Part shown: in pieces, positions 6,199 to 13,056 of the stretch
How positions within the stretch are numbered: the stretch's first letter is position 1
How the letters are laid out: every line of letters begins with the position of its first letter
Assembly (NCBI GenBank): GCA_023390415.1
Contig: JAEWCW010000085.1
Coordinates: 1-13,169, forward strand
Reading direction: 5' to 3'
From: Pseudomonadota bacterium
Lineage (GTDB): Bacteria > Pseudomonadota > Alphaproteobacteria > Sphingomonadales > Sphingomonadaceae
Length of the DNA: 13,169 nucleotides
Translations under genes and position numbers: made by a program
Notes under the pieces: generated by a model
Told to the model about the DNA's origin: nothing
Databases searched by the model: none
The model's input: only the letters and a program-made list of their open reading frames with translations

Positions 6199-8541
6199 TC
6201 AGGCGCTGAGGCGGGCCCGGCTGCCGTGGACGAGCTCGGAGGCGCGCTCGAAGCTCATCGGGCGGCCGAAAAGATAGCCCTGGATCTGGTGACAGCCGAG
6301 GTCGCGCATCCGCGTGAAATCGTCCGCCGTCTCGACCCCTTCCGCGGTCACCGTCATCCGGAAGCTCTTGGCGAGCTGAACGATCGACTGGATGATCGCC
6401 ACCGTCTCGCGGTTCTCGGCGGCGTCGCGCACGAAGGAGCCGTCGATCTTCAATTTGTGGAAGACCGCCTTGTTCAGATAGCCGAGCGACGAATAGCCGG
6501 TTCCGAAATCGTCGAGCGCGATGCCGACGCCGAGCGCGCGGAGCCGCTTCAGGACATCGAGCGCGCCGTCGGAATCGCCGAGGAAGACGCTCTCGGTCAC
6601 TTCGAGCTCGAGCCTGTTCGCCTGGAGCCGGTAGCGGCCGAGCGCTTCGTTGACCGTGTTGGGAAGCGCCGGGAAGATGAGCTGGCGCGCGGAGAGGTTG
6701 ACCGCGACGCTGATCTGCTCGGGCCAGGCCGAGACGGCGCGGCAGGCCTCCTCGATCACCCAGTCCCCAAGGTCCATGATCAGGCCCGATTCCTCGGCCA
6801 GCGGGATGAACTCGTTGGGCGGCACGATCCCGCGGGTCGGGTGGTGCCAGCGGATCAGCGCCTCGAAGCCGACAAGGCTCTGGTCGGCGGCGCTGACCAG
6901 CGGCTGGTAGACGAGCCTGAACTGGCCGAGCGTCAGGCCGTTGCGCAAGTCCTGCTCCAGCCGCAGCCGGTCCTCGGCCGCATTCTGCATGTCCGAGTTG
7001 AAGAAGCAGCAGGTGCCGCGGCCCTGGTCCTTCGCCTGGTAAAGGGCGAGGTCGGCCTTCTGGATGAGATCGTCGACGCTCTGGCCGTCGATCGGCCCGA
7101 ACGCGCAGCCGATCGAGACCCCGATCCGGATCTCCGCCTTGTCGATATGATAAGGCTCGGCGACCGCGGCGATCAGGCGCTGGGCGAGCCCTTCCACCAT
7201 GCGGCGGCTCTGCGCGTCCTTGATGACGATCGCGAACTCGTCGCCGCCCATCCGACCGACATGGCCGTTGGGGCCGACTTCCTTGACCAGACGCTGCGAG
7301 ACGCTCTTCAGAACCGCGTCGCCCTTCGGGTGGCCGAACGTGTCGTTGACCGGTTTGAAGCCGTCGAGATCGAGGAACATGATCGCGCAGGGCACGTTCG
7401 AGGCCGTCGCCGTCGACAGCGCCTCGCCGAGCAGCTGGCGCACGCGGCCGCGATTGGGAAGGCCGGAGAGGACGTCCATGTTGGCGAGGTTGGTCAGGCG
7501 CTCCTGGGTCTTGCGGACCTCCGTGACGTCCGAGCCAACGCCGCGGAAGCCCTGGAACTGGCCCGCCATGTCGATGATCGGGTCGCCCGCCAGGCTGATC
7601 CAGCGCGTGCCGCGGCGCGTCTTCAGCTCCATCTCGAGGTTCGAGAAAGGCTGGCGGGCGAGCAAAGTGCGGCCGAGCGCGCTGCTTCCGCCGAGCGAGG
7701 CCGGGAGCGAATGGCCGATCAGCTGGCTGGTCGAGCGGCCGAGCAGCGCCGTCATCCGCGACGAGATGTAGACGACACGATTCTCGCTATCGACCTGCCA
7801 CAGCCAGCCGACCCCGCGATGCTCATATTCCTTGAGCAGAAGCCGGATCGATTCGGCCTGGGTGCGGGTCTTGGCAATGGTCTGGAGCTGGCCGAAGGTC
7901 CAACGGGTCATTCGGGTGACGCCGAACACGCCGGCGGCGGCAACGCCGATGAAGGTGAGGCCGAGCTTGAGGTCGAGCGAGCCCGAACCGAAATAATAAG
8001 CGAGACAGAAAGCCGCGGTGAGCACGCTGATCCACGCGATCGATGCGCCGGGGATCGCCGCGAGCGCGACCGAGGCGGTGATCATCGCCGCCATCGCGCC
8101 GCCGATCACGATCTGGACCTCGGGCGCCTGGGTTGCGAAGGCGTAGGTCGGAAGCGACGCCCAGGCCACGGCAAGCACGACCGCCTCGACCGTCGAGATC
8201 CACTTGCGGCGCGGACGCTGGCTCCCCTGCCCGCCCCAGGCCGCGGCCTCGAGCGCGCGGCGGCACACAGCCCAGTTGAGGAAGGCGACGACCGCCACCC
8301 AGCCGACGATGAAGCCGAGCGAGACCGAACCCAGCAGGCCCCAGGCCGTCAGCAAGGCTGCGCCGACTCCGGTGATCGCAAAATAGGGCGCGAACAAAGC
8401 GCGCGCCTCGACCTGGCCCTGGTGAAGATGCGCCTCACGAAGGCGCTCGCTACCGGTCTCGTAACCGACCGGCTCCGGCGCCATATCGACCGAAGCAAGC
8501 TCCTGCGGCTCTGAGTCCAGGGGGACCGGGGCGTGATACAT
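6199..8541 (-). CDS. Membrane PAS-GGDEF-EAL cyclic-di-GMP enzyme
   Basis: Inner-membrane protein of 780 residues that should both make and degrade c-di-GMP. The N-terminal half has about five to six hydrophobic segments between residues 50 and 210. A PAS domain follows (about 240-345; 'GWLWQVDSENRVVYIS' and 'GFRGVGSDVTEVRKTQERL'). The GGDEF domain (about 350-512) has the catalytic motif intact at 432-436, and 'FLDLDGFKPVNDTFGH' upstream supplies metal and substrate ligands. The inhibitory RxxD site expected before GGDEF reads GPNG, so it is absent. The EAL domain (about 525-775) keeps E560 of EAL, N615 (VNLSARQ), E647 or E650 (EVTES), D677/D678 (DDFGTGYSS), K698 and E734 (AEGVET), so phosphodiesterase activity is expected. 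Which activity dominates cannot be read from sequence. The ATG at 8541 has only a weak SD. A CtrA-like site lies about 50 bases upstream. Confidence 0.95.
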   Translation of the reverse strand: MYHAPVPLDSEPQELASVDMAPEPVGYETGSERLREAHLHQGQVEARALFAPYFAITGVGAALLTAWGLLGSVSLGFIVGWVAVVAFLNWAVCRRALEAAAWGGQGSQRPRRKWISTVEAVVLAVAWASLPTYAFATQAPEVQIVIGGAMAAMITASVALAAIPGASIAWISVLTAAFCLAYYFGSGSLDLKLGLTFIGVAAAGVFGVTRMTRWTFGQLQTIAKTRTQAESIRLLLKEYEHRGVGWLWQVDSENRVVYISSRMTALLGRSTSQLIGHSLPASLGGSSALGRTLLARQPFSNLEMELKTRRGTRWISLAGDPIIDMAGQFQGFRGVGSDVTEVRKTQERLTNLANMDVLSGLPNRGRVRQLLGEALSTATASNVPCAIMFLDLDGFKPVNDTFGHPKGDAVLKSVSQRLVKEVGPNGHVGRMGGDEFAIVIKDAQSRRMVEGLAQRLIAAVAEPYHIDKAEIRIGVSIGCAFGPIDGQSVDDLIQKADLALYQAKDQGRGTCCFFNSDMQNAAEDRLRLEQDLRNGLTLGQFRLVYQPLVSAADQSLVGFEALIRWHHPTRGIVPPNEFIPLAEESGLIMDLGDWVIEEACRAVSAWPEQISVAVNLSARQLIFPALPNTVNEALGRYRLQANRLELEVTESVFLGDSDGALDVLKRLRALGVGIALDDFGTGYSSLGYLNKAVFHKLKIDGSFVRDAAENRETVAIIQSIVQLAKSFRMTVTAEGVETADDFTRMRDLGCHQIQGYLFGRPMSFERASELVHGSRARLSA

Positions 8542-8591
8542 CGAAATCCAATGCCGGTGTGACGTTTCCCCGTCCTCGTACCGGCAGACGT

Positions 8592-8606
8592 TTGATGCTT
8601 AGTTAA
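8592..8606 (-). promoter_or_regulatory. CtrA-like site upstream of the c-di-GMP gene
   Basis: On the plus strand TTGA (8592-8595), a 7-base spacer, then TTAA (8603-8606). The alphaproteobacterial master regulator CtrA binds TTAA-N7-TTAA, so this matches 7 of 8 fixed positions with exact spacing. It sits 51 to 65 bases upstream of the minus-strand start codon, a reasonable promoter position, in one of the few AT-rich patches of the window. CtrA control of c-di-GMP genes is known in this class. Here it is inference from one site. Confidence 0.3.
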
Positions 8607-8618
8607 ATTCGGAGGAAG

Positions 8619-8650
8619 AAAAAGCGCCGTCCAGCCCTTGCCGATGCGCT
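8619..8650 (-). terminator. Candidate terminator after the PHA depolymerase gene
   Basis: Read on the minus strand: AGCGC (8650-8646), an 18-base loop, GCGCT (8627-8623), then TTTTTCTTCC. The T-run is good, but the stem is only 5 bp with a long loop, so this is a weak candidate. It lies about 85 bases past the depolymerase stop and before the CtrA-like site of the next gene. The rest of 8542-8733 holds no gene that I can support. Confidence 0.3.
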
Positions 8651-8733
8651 GCACAGGCCGGGATCAACCCAAGTATTGATGGTGAATAGCACGGTAACCA
8701 TAAGCGGTGCACTTGGCCCGCGACGGAGGGCGC

Positions 8734-9954
8734 TCAGCCCGCGTGGGCGCCGATCCAGGCCTCGACGACGGGCGCGATGCGGTTGCGCCACTTGCTGCCG
8801 TTGAAGATACCGTAATGGCCGACGCCCTCGGCAAGATGGTAAAGCTTCATCGCCTCTGGAAGGCCCGCTGAGATGTCGAGCGCGGCGCGGGTCTGGCCGA
8901 TCCCCGAAATGTCGTCGCGCTCGCCCTCGATCGCCAGCAAGGCCACGTCGGTGATCGCCTTCGGGTCGACCGCGCGACCGCGATGGGTGAGCTTGCCGTC
9001 GGGCAGAAGATGGCGCTGGAAAACCGAATCGATCGTCTGGAGGTAGAATTCCTCGGTCATGTCGCAGACGGCGCGATATTCCTCGTAGAAAGCCTTGGTG
9101 GCGTCGGCGCTCTCGCCATCGCCGGCGACGAGATGCTTGAACATCTCCCAGTGGCTGACGAGGTGGTTGCCGAGGTTCATCGTCATGAAGCCCGCAAGCT
9201 GCAGGAAGCCCGGATAGACCCGCCGCCCGGCGCCCGGATAGGTGAACGGCACGGTGGCGATCACATTCTGCTGGAACCAGCTGTGCGGCCGCTCGGTGGC
9301 GAGCGTGTTGACCGCGGTCGGCGCCTTTCGGGTGTCGATCGGCCCGCCCATCATGGTCAGCGTCCGCGGCCGCGCCGGATTGCGGTCCGCGGACATGATC
9401 GCGGCCGCGGCATAGGCCGGCACCGAGGGCTGGCAGACCGCGAGCATATGCGCGCCGGGCCCGAGATGCTCCATGAACTCAATGAGGTAATCGATATAGT
9501 CGTCGAGATCGAAGCGCCCCGCCTCGACCGGCACCAGCTTCGCGTCGCGCCAATCGGTGATGTAAACGTCGTGGCCGGGAAGCATCCGCTCGACCGTTCC
9601 GCGCAGAAGCGTCGCATAATGGCCGGACATCGGCGCGACGATCAGCAGCCGCGGCCCGCCCTCGATGCCTAGGCGGCGGAAATGCTTGAGCTGGCCGAAC
9701 GGCTTCCTGAGGACGATCCCCTCCTCCACCGCCACCTCGCGCCCCTCGACCACGGTCGATGTGAGGCCGAATTCCGGTTTCCCGCGCGGCGCCGCGGCAT
9801 GGGCGAAGACGTCCAGCGCCGAAGCGACGATGGGCCCCATCCCGCCATAGGCGAAGGGGTTGGCTGGGTTCTGGAGCCAATTGGAGCCGAGATTGGCGAG
9901 GGTGCTTGCACCGGCGAGCAGCGAGCGCTGCACTTCATACGCATCGTAAAGCAT
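8734..9954 (-). CDS. phaZ: Intracellular polyhydroxyalkanoate depolymerase
   Basis: Cytoplasmic alpha/beta-hydrolase of 406 residues that degrades stored polyhydroxybutyrate/alkanoate. There is no signal peptide, as expected for the intracellular PhaZ family. 'LLIVAPMSGHYATLLRGTVE' and 'HDVYITDWRDAKLVP' are hallmark segments. The nucleophile is a cysteine, C174, in 'AVCQPSVPA', in place of the Ser of most hydrolases; this is normal for the group typified by Ralstonia eutropha PhaZ1. The rest of the triad is D347 (or D348) in 'EGERDDISG' and H380 in 'GVGHYGIFNGSKWR'. The spacing of these residues closely follows the Ralstonia enzyme. The ATG at 9954 begins the conserved 'MLYDAYE' N-terminus; the SD is poor. 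No polymer synthase or phasin gene lies in the window, so it is apart from a pha cluster here. It diverges from the ABC transporter gene. Confidence 0.92.
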   Translation of the reverse strand: MLYDAYEVQRSLLAGASTLANLGSNWLQNPANPFAYGGMGPIVASALDVFAHAAAPRGKPEFGLTSTVVEGREVAVEEGIVLRKPFGQLKHFRRLGIEGGPRLLIVAPMSGHYATLLRGTVERMLPGHDVYITDWRDAKLVPVEAGRFDLDDYIDYLIEFMEHLGPGAHMLAVCQPSVPAYAAAAIMSADRNPARPRTLTMMGGPIDTRKAPTAVNTLATERPHSWFQQNVIATVPFTYPGAGRRVYPGFLQLAGFMTMNLGNHLVSHWEMFKHLVAGDGESADATKAFYEEYRAVCDMTEEFYLQTIDSVFQRHLLPDGKLTHRGRAVDPKAITDVALLAIEGERDDISGIGQTRAALDISAGLPEAMKLYHLAEGVGHYGIFNGSKWRNRIAPVVEAWIGAHAG

Positions 9955-10063
9955 TCGAACTCAACATGGACCTGCCCCTGCCCAGCGTCAACGCCGGGGT
10001 TCCCGAGTCGGATCCGGCCTGCGCGCCATTGAGCGCGGGGGTGCCGACTGCTAGGTCCGCGCC
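9955..10063. promoter_or_regulatory. Divergent promoter region, phaZ / ABC transporter
   Basis: These 109 bases separate two divergent start codons, so they must carry both promoters unless transcripts start further away. A short inverted repeat, CGCGC (10022-10026) and GCGCG (10033-10037) with a 6-base loop, is the only symmetry noted. I could not identify convincing -35/-10 boxes on either strand. Confidence 0.4.
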
Positions 10064-11836
10064 ATGCGAGATCGGAGCGAGCCACCGCCGGCGAAGAGCA
10101 TCGCCAGCCTTCGGATGGTGTGGGGCTATGCGCTTCGCCACCCGTGGATGATCGTCGGCGCCGCTTGCGCCCTCCTCGTCGCTGCGGCCGCGACTCTCGC
10201 CATTCCGGACGGCTTTCGCCGGGTGATCGACAAGGGCTTCGCCTCCTCAGGCGGCGACATCTCCCAGCATTTCTATTACCTTTTCGGCATCGTCATCGTG
10301 CTCGCCATGGCGACCGCGATCCGATTCAGCCTGATCTCGCTGCTCGCCGAACGGGTCGTCGCCGCAGTGCGCAGCGACGTTCACGAGAATCTGCTGCGCC
10401 TCGAGCCGCGATTCTTCGAGGAGAACCGGCCCTCCGAAATCGCTACGCGCCTGACCTCAGACACGACCCTGATCGAGACGGTGGTCGCGAGCTCGGTCTC
10501 GGTCGCGCTGCGCAACACCGTGATGGGCGTCGGCGGAGTCGCCTATCTCTTCACCCTGGCGCCGGGCCTCACCGTTCAGCTGCTGATGGTGATCCCGGTC
10601 ATCATCGTCCCCATCGTCTTCCTCGGCCGCAAGGTGCGCAACATCTCGCGCAGCAACCAGGACCGGATCGCCGACGTCGGCGCGACCGCCTCCGAGACGC
10701 TCGCCGCAATGAAGATCGTCCAGGCATTCGGTCAGGAGCAGCGCGAGAATCTCCGCTTCCGCGCGGCAGTCGCCAACGCCTACGGCACAGCCCGCCGACG
10801 AATCCTGGTCCGCGCGGCGATGACCGCGATCGTCATCACCCTCGTCTTCGGCTCGATCACCCTCGTCATGTGGGAGGCCGCCGTCGGGGTCAGCACCGGC
10901 ACGGTCAGCGGCGGCACGATCGCCGCCTTCGTTCTCACCGGCGGGATCGTCGCGGGCGCGTTCGGCGCACTGAGCGAAGTCTATGGTGACCTCCTTCGCG
11001 GTGCGGGCGCGGCGAGCCGCCTTGCCGAGCTGATGGCGCAGGTTCCGCAAATCCGGGCGCCCGAAAGCCCGGTGCCGCTGGGCGAGCCCGCCCGCGGCGC
11101 CCTGGCCTTCGAGGACGTGACCTTCCATTATCCGACCCGGCCGGAGGTGAGTGCGCTCGAGCGCTTCAGCCTCGCCATTGCGCCGGGAGAGACTGTGGCG
11201 ATCGTCGGGCCCTCGGGCGCCGGAAAGACCACCCTCTTCAATCTCGCCCAGCGCTTCTACGATCCGGAGAGCGGCACCGTCCGCCTCGACGGCGTCGATG
11301 TCCGCATCGCCGATCCGGCTGCCGTTCGCGCGCGGATCGCCCTGGTGCCGCAGGAGACGGTCATCTTTGCCGCGTCGGCCCGCGATAACCTGCGCTACGG
11401 CATGTGGGAGGCGAGCGACGAGCAATTGTGGGAGGTGGCGGAGGCAGCCAATGCCGCCGAATTCCTTCGCCGCCTGCCGGATGGGCTCGACACCTATCTC
11501 GGCGAGGGCGGCGCGCGCCTGTCGGGCGGCCAGCGCCAGCGCATCGCCATCGCGCGGGCGCTCCTTCGCGACGCGCCCCTGCTTCTGCTCGACGAGGCGA
11601 CCTCCGCGCTCGACGCGGAGTCCGAGCGTCTCGTCCAGGCCTCGCTCGAGCGTCTGTTCGAAGGCCGCACGACCCTGGTCATCGCCCACCGCCTCGCCAC
11701 CGTCCGCGCGGCCGACCGCATCATCGTGATGGACCAGGGCAGGATCGTCGAAGAGGGCACCCACGAGGCGTTGACCGCCAAAGGCGGCCTCTACGCCAAG
11801 CTCGCCCGCATGCAGTTCGAAGGCTTGGCCGCCTGA
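10064..11836 (+). CDS. ABC exporter half-transporter (MsbA-related)
   Basis: Inner-membrane protein of 590 residues with a fused membrane domain and ATPase, expected to work as a homodimer and export a lipid, drug or other hydrophobic compound. The membrane domain (about 20-320) has hydrophobic helices at about 28-48, 72-94, 150-166, 170-188, 252-270 and 284-304. The ATPase (about 345-585) has Walker A GPSGAGKTT (382-390), Q-loop Q430, signature LSGGQ (486-490), Walker B LLLLDE (506-511), the D-loop SALD and the switch H542, all intact. It resembles the MsbA-related permease/ATP-binding proteins common in alphaproteobacteria more than true MsbA; substrate unknown. It is a single gene divergent from phaZ, with its 3' end facing the exbD cluster. 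The ATG at 10064 is taken as the start; only a weak AGG at 10051-10053 precedes it. Confidence 0.93.
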   Translation: MRDRSEPPPAKSIASLRMVWGYALRHPWMIVGAACALLVAAAATLAIPDGFRRVIDKGFASSGGDISQHFYYLFGIVIVLAMATAIRFSLISLLAERVVAAVRSDVHENLLRLEPRFFEENRPSEIATRLTSDTTLIETVVASSVSVALRNTVMGVGGVAYLFTLAPGLTVQLLMVIPVIIVPIVFLGRKVRNISRSNQDRIADVGATASETLAAMKIVQAFGQEQRENLRFRAAVANAYGTARRRILVRAAMTAIVITLVFGSITLVMWEAAVGVSTGTVSGGTIAAFVLTGGIVAGAFGALSEVYGDLLRGAGAASRLAELMAQVPQIRAPESPVPLGEPARGALAFEDVTFHYPTRPEVSALERFSLAIAPGETVAIVGPSGAGKTTLFNLAQRFYDPESGTVRLDGVDVRIADPAAVRARIALVPQETVIFAASARDNLRYGMWEASDEQLWEVAEAANAAEFLRRLPDGLDTYLGEGGARLSGGQRQRIAIARALLRDAPLLLLDEATSALDAESERLVQASLERLFEGRTTLVIAHRLATVRAADRIIVMDQGRIVEEGTHEALTAKGGLYAKLARMQFEGLAA

Positions 11837-11937
11837 CCAAGGGGCAGCGCCCGGCCCTGATCTCGGCTCCCTGAACCTTCGCCCGATCAGGATTGCCGCG
11901 GCTTCTTCAACCTTCCGCCCGCGAGCACCTGCACCGG

Positions 11938-11961
11938 TGCCGGATTAGGTCCGGCATGACG
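11938..11961. repeat. Short palindromic element resembling a dispersed alphaproteobacterial repeat
   Basis: TGCCGG (11938-11943) and CCGGCA (11951-11956) form a perfect 6-bp stem around ATTAGGT and are followed by TGACG. Read on the minus strand it begins CGTCATGCCGG, continues with an ACCTAAT loop and ends CCGGCA. This resembles, from memory, a short palindrome (GTCAT-C/G-CCGGA...TCCGG) scattered many times through sphingomonad and related genomes, usually in convergent intergenic gaps like this one. Only one copy is in the window, so dispersal cannot be shown here. Confidence 0.45.
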
Positions 11962-11990
11962 GAAGCTCCGCCCCGTCCTGTTTCCCCGCA

Positions 11991-12023
11991 CAAACAAAAA
12001 GGGCGGCCCGAGGGCCGCCCTTT
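11991..12023 (-). terminator. Strong intrinsic terminator of the exbD operon
   Basis: GGGCGGCCC (12001-12009) and GGGCCGCCC (12012-12020) are perfect complements, and the stem is extended by AAA/TTT on the flanks. Read on the minus strand the hairpin is followed by TTTTTGTTTG, a textbook U-tract, 24 bases past the second exbD stop. On the plus strand only TTT follows, so it may also act weakly on read-through from the ABC gene. Confidence 0.88.
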
Positions 12024-12046
12024 CCGTGTCTTGATGAGAGCCGAGC

Positions 12047-12478
12047 TCAGAAGACGTTGCCGTACGCCTCGTTGCCGACGAAGCCCATCGCGGTGACCCG
12101 CGCGCGCTTGGTGATGGCAAGGACCTCGTCGACCAGCTCATAGCGCGCCTCGGGGTGCGGCTGGAGATGGAGTTCCGGGGTCGGCGAGATCTGCGTGCTG
12201 AGCTCCAGATATTGCTGGAGCGTCGGCAGATCGACGACGGCGCCGTTCCAGAGCACCGAGCCGTCCGGCATGATCAGGATCTTGTTCTTGATCGGATCGA
12301 CGGGCGGCGCAGTCGCATTCGGATCATTGACCGGAAGATCGATCTTCACCGCGTGCGTCTGGATCGGAATGGTGATGATGAACATGATCAGGAGCACCAG
12401 CATGACGTCGATGAGCGGCGTCGTGTTGATGTCCATCATCGGTTCGTCGGAGTCGGCGCTGGCTACCGCTGCACCCAT
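12047..12478 (-). CDS. exbD: ExbD/TolR-family biopolymer transport protein (second copy)
   Basis: Inner-membrane protein of 143 residues. A short cytoplasmic N-terminus leads to one transmembrane helix (about 21-42) containing 'DINTTPLIDVMLVLLIMF', where D24 is the conserved proton-pathway aspartate equivalent to D25 of E. coli ExbD. The periplasmic domain (about 43-143) ends in 'RVTAMGFVGNEAYGNVF'. With ExbB it uses the proton gradient to drive TonB and hence TonB-dependent outer-membrane uptake. Its start is well supported: AGGAG on the minus strand (complement of 12487-12491), 8 bases before the ATG, within an 18-base gap after the first exbD. It is last in the operon, followed by a strong terminator. 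TolR is the alternative name for this family, but two tandem copies after an ExbB-like gene favour ExbD. Such tandem pairs are also known in Xanthomonas. Confidence 0.93.
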   Translation of the reverse strand: MGAAVASADSDEPMMDINTTPLIDVMLVLLIMFIITIPIQTHAVKIDLPVNDPNATAPPVDPIKNKILIMPDGSVLWNGAVVDLPTLQQYLELSTQISPTPELHLQPHPEARYELVDEVLAITKRARVTAMGFVGNEAYGNVF

Positions 12479-12496
12479 TTCACGTACTCCTAAGTC

Positions 12497-12985
12497 TTAC
12501 TGGCCGCCGCCGGAACCGCGCGGCTCCGGCTCGGAGATGAAGCCGACGCGCGTGAAGCCCGCCCGCTGCATCGTGTAAATGGTGCCGCCGATGCAGCGAT
12601 AAGGCGTGCTCACGTCGCCGCGAATATGCGCCTCCGGAATGTCCTCGTCGTCAATCTCGGCATTGGGACCGCCCAGACGCTGGATCTCGGCTTCGAGCGC
12701 GGCAGTGGCGCGGTCGAACAGCTCCTGCGACGTGACCTTGTGGAGCTCCCAATAGACCTCGCACTGGCCGTCGACGGCGCGCACCGAGAGGTTGACGTTG
12801 TGCGGCGTCGTCGTGGTCGGTTCGAACTCAACCTTGGGCAGACTGACCGGCACGGTCTGAATCACGACCGGAACCGTGATCAGGAAGATGATGAGGAGAA
12901 CCAACATGACGTCGACGAGCGGCGTCGTGTTGATGTCCGACATCGGAGTTTCTTCGCCTTCGGTCTGGCCGACATTGATGGCCAT
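12497..12985 (-). CDS. exbD: ExbD/TolR-family biopolymer transport protein (first copy)
   Basis: Inner-membrane protein of 162 residues, about 20 longer than the second copy. The cytoplasmic N-terminus (MAINVGQTEGEETP) is followed by 'MSDINTTPLVDVMLVLLIIF', with D25 as the proton-carrying aspartate, and a single transmembrane helix (about 23-44). The periplasmic domain has an extra stretch rich in acidic residues (about 108-120, 'NAEIDDEDIPEAH'), two cysteines (C75, C131) not present in the second copy, and a polar tail ending RGSGGGQ. It probably pairs with ExbB and the other ExbD in energising TonB. The start has GGAAG on the minus strand (complement of 12991-12995), 5 bases before the ATG. 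It lies 71 bases after the upstream gene. The split into two ExbD types suggests distinct roles, as in Xanthomonas, where exbD2 is needed only for some functions. Confidence 0.93.
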   Translation of the reverse strand: MAINVGQTEGEETPMSDINTTPLVDVMLVLLIIFLITVPVVIQTVPVSLPKVEFEPTTTTPHNVNLSVRAVDGQCEVYWELHKVTSQELFDRATAALEAEIQRLGGPNAEIDDEDIPEAHIRGDVSTPYRCIGGTIYTMQRAGFTRVGFISEPEPRGSGGGQ

Positions 12986-13021
12986 AGATGCTTCCTATCC
13001 AGATGTACGCGGCCGATCGGT

Positions 13022-13050
13022 GGCGGGCGGAGCCAGGGGCCCCGCCCGTC
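13022..13050 (-). promoter_or_regulatory. Intercistronic GC hairpin upstream of exbD
   Basis: GGCGGGCGG (13022-13030) pairs with CCGCCCGTC (13042-13050) with one mismatch on the minus-strand RNA. An inner GCC/GGC pair (13032-13034 with 13038-13040) can extend the stem. It begins 7 bases past the upstream stop codon and has no T-run after it, so it is not a simple terminator. It could stabilise the upstream mRNA end or lower downstream expression, which would suit the excess of ExbB over ExbD in the complex (inference). Confidence 0.4.
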
Positions 13051-13056
13051 GCCGGA

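Larger units (their letters stand above)
11837..12046. other. Convergent intergenic region, ABC transporter / exbD
   Basis: About 210 bases between two converging genes, with no ORF that I can support. It holds, in order: an inverted repeat CCTGATC (11856-11862) and GATCAGG (11885-11891) with a 22-base loop, perhaps a weak end signal for the ABC gene; a short palindromic repeat (11938-11961); and the strong terminator at 11991-12023. Confidence 0.6.

Noticed and set aside
6226..8514. 762-codon plus-strand frame opposite the c-di-GMP gene
   Set aside because: It is the mirror of the GGDEF-EAL codons, rich in Asp, Glu, Arg and Ala, with no motif; the minus-strand protein is unmistakable.
8611..8618. 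GGAGGAAG, a strong SD-like string on the plus strand in the gap after phaZ
   Set aside because: No start codon follows at usable distance and no plausible plus-strand frame begins there.
10457..11764. 435-codon minus-strand frame opposite the ABC transporter
   Set aside because: Antisense to intact Walker and signature motifs; acidic low-complexity shadow.
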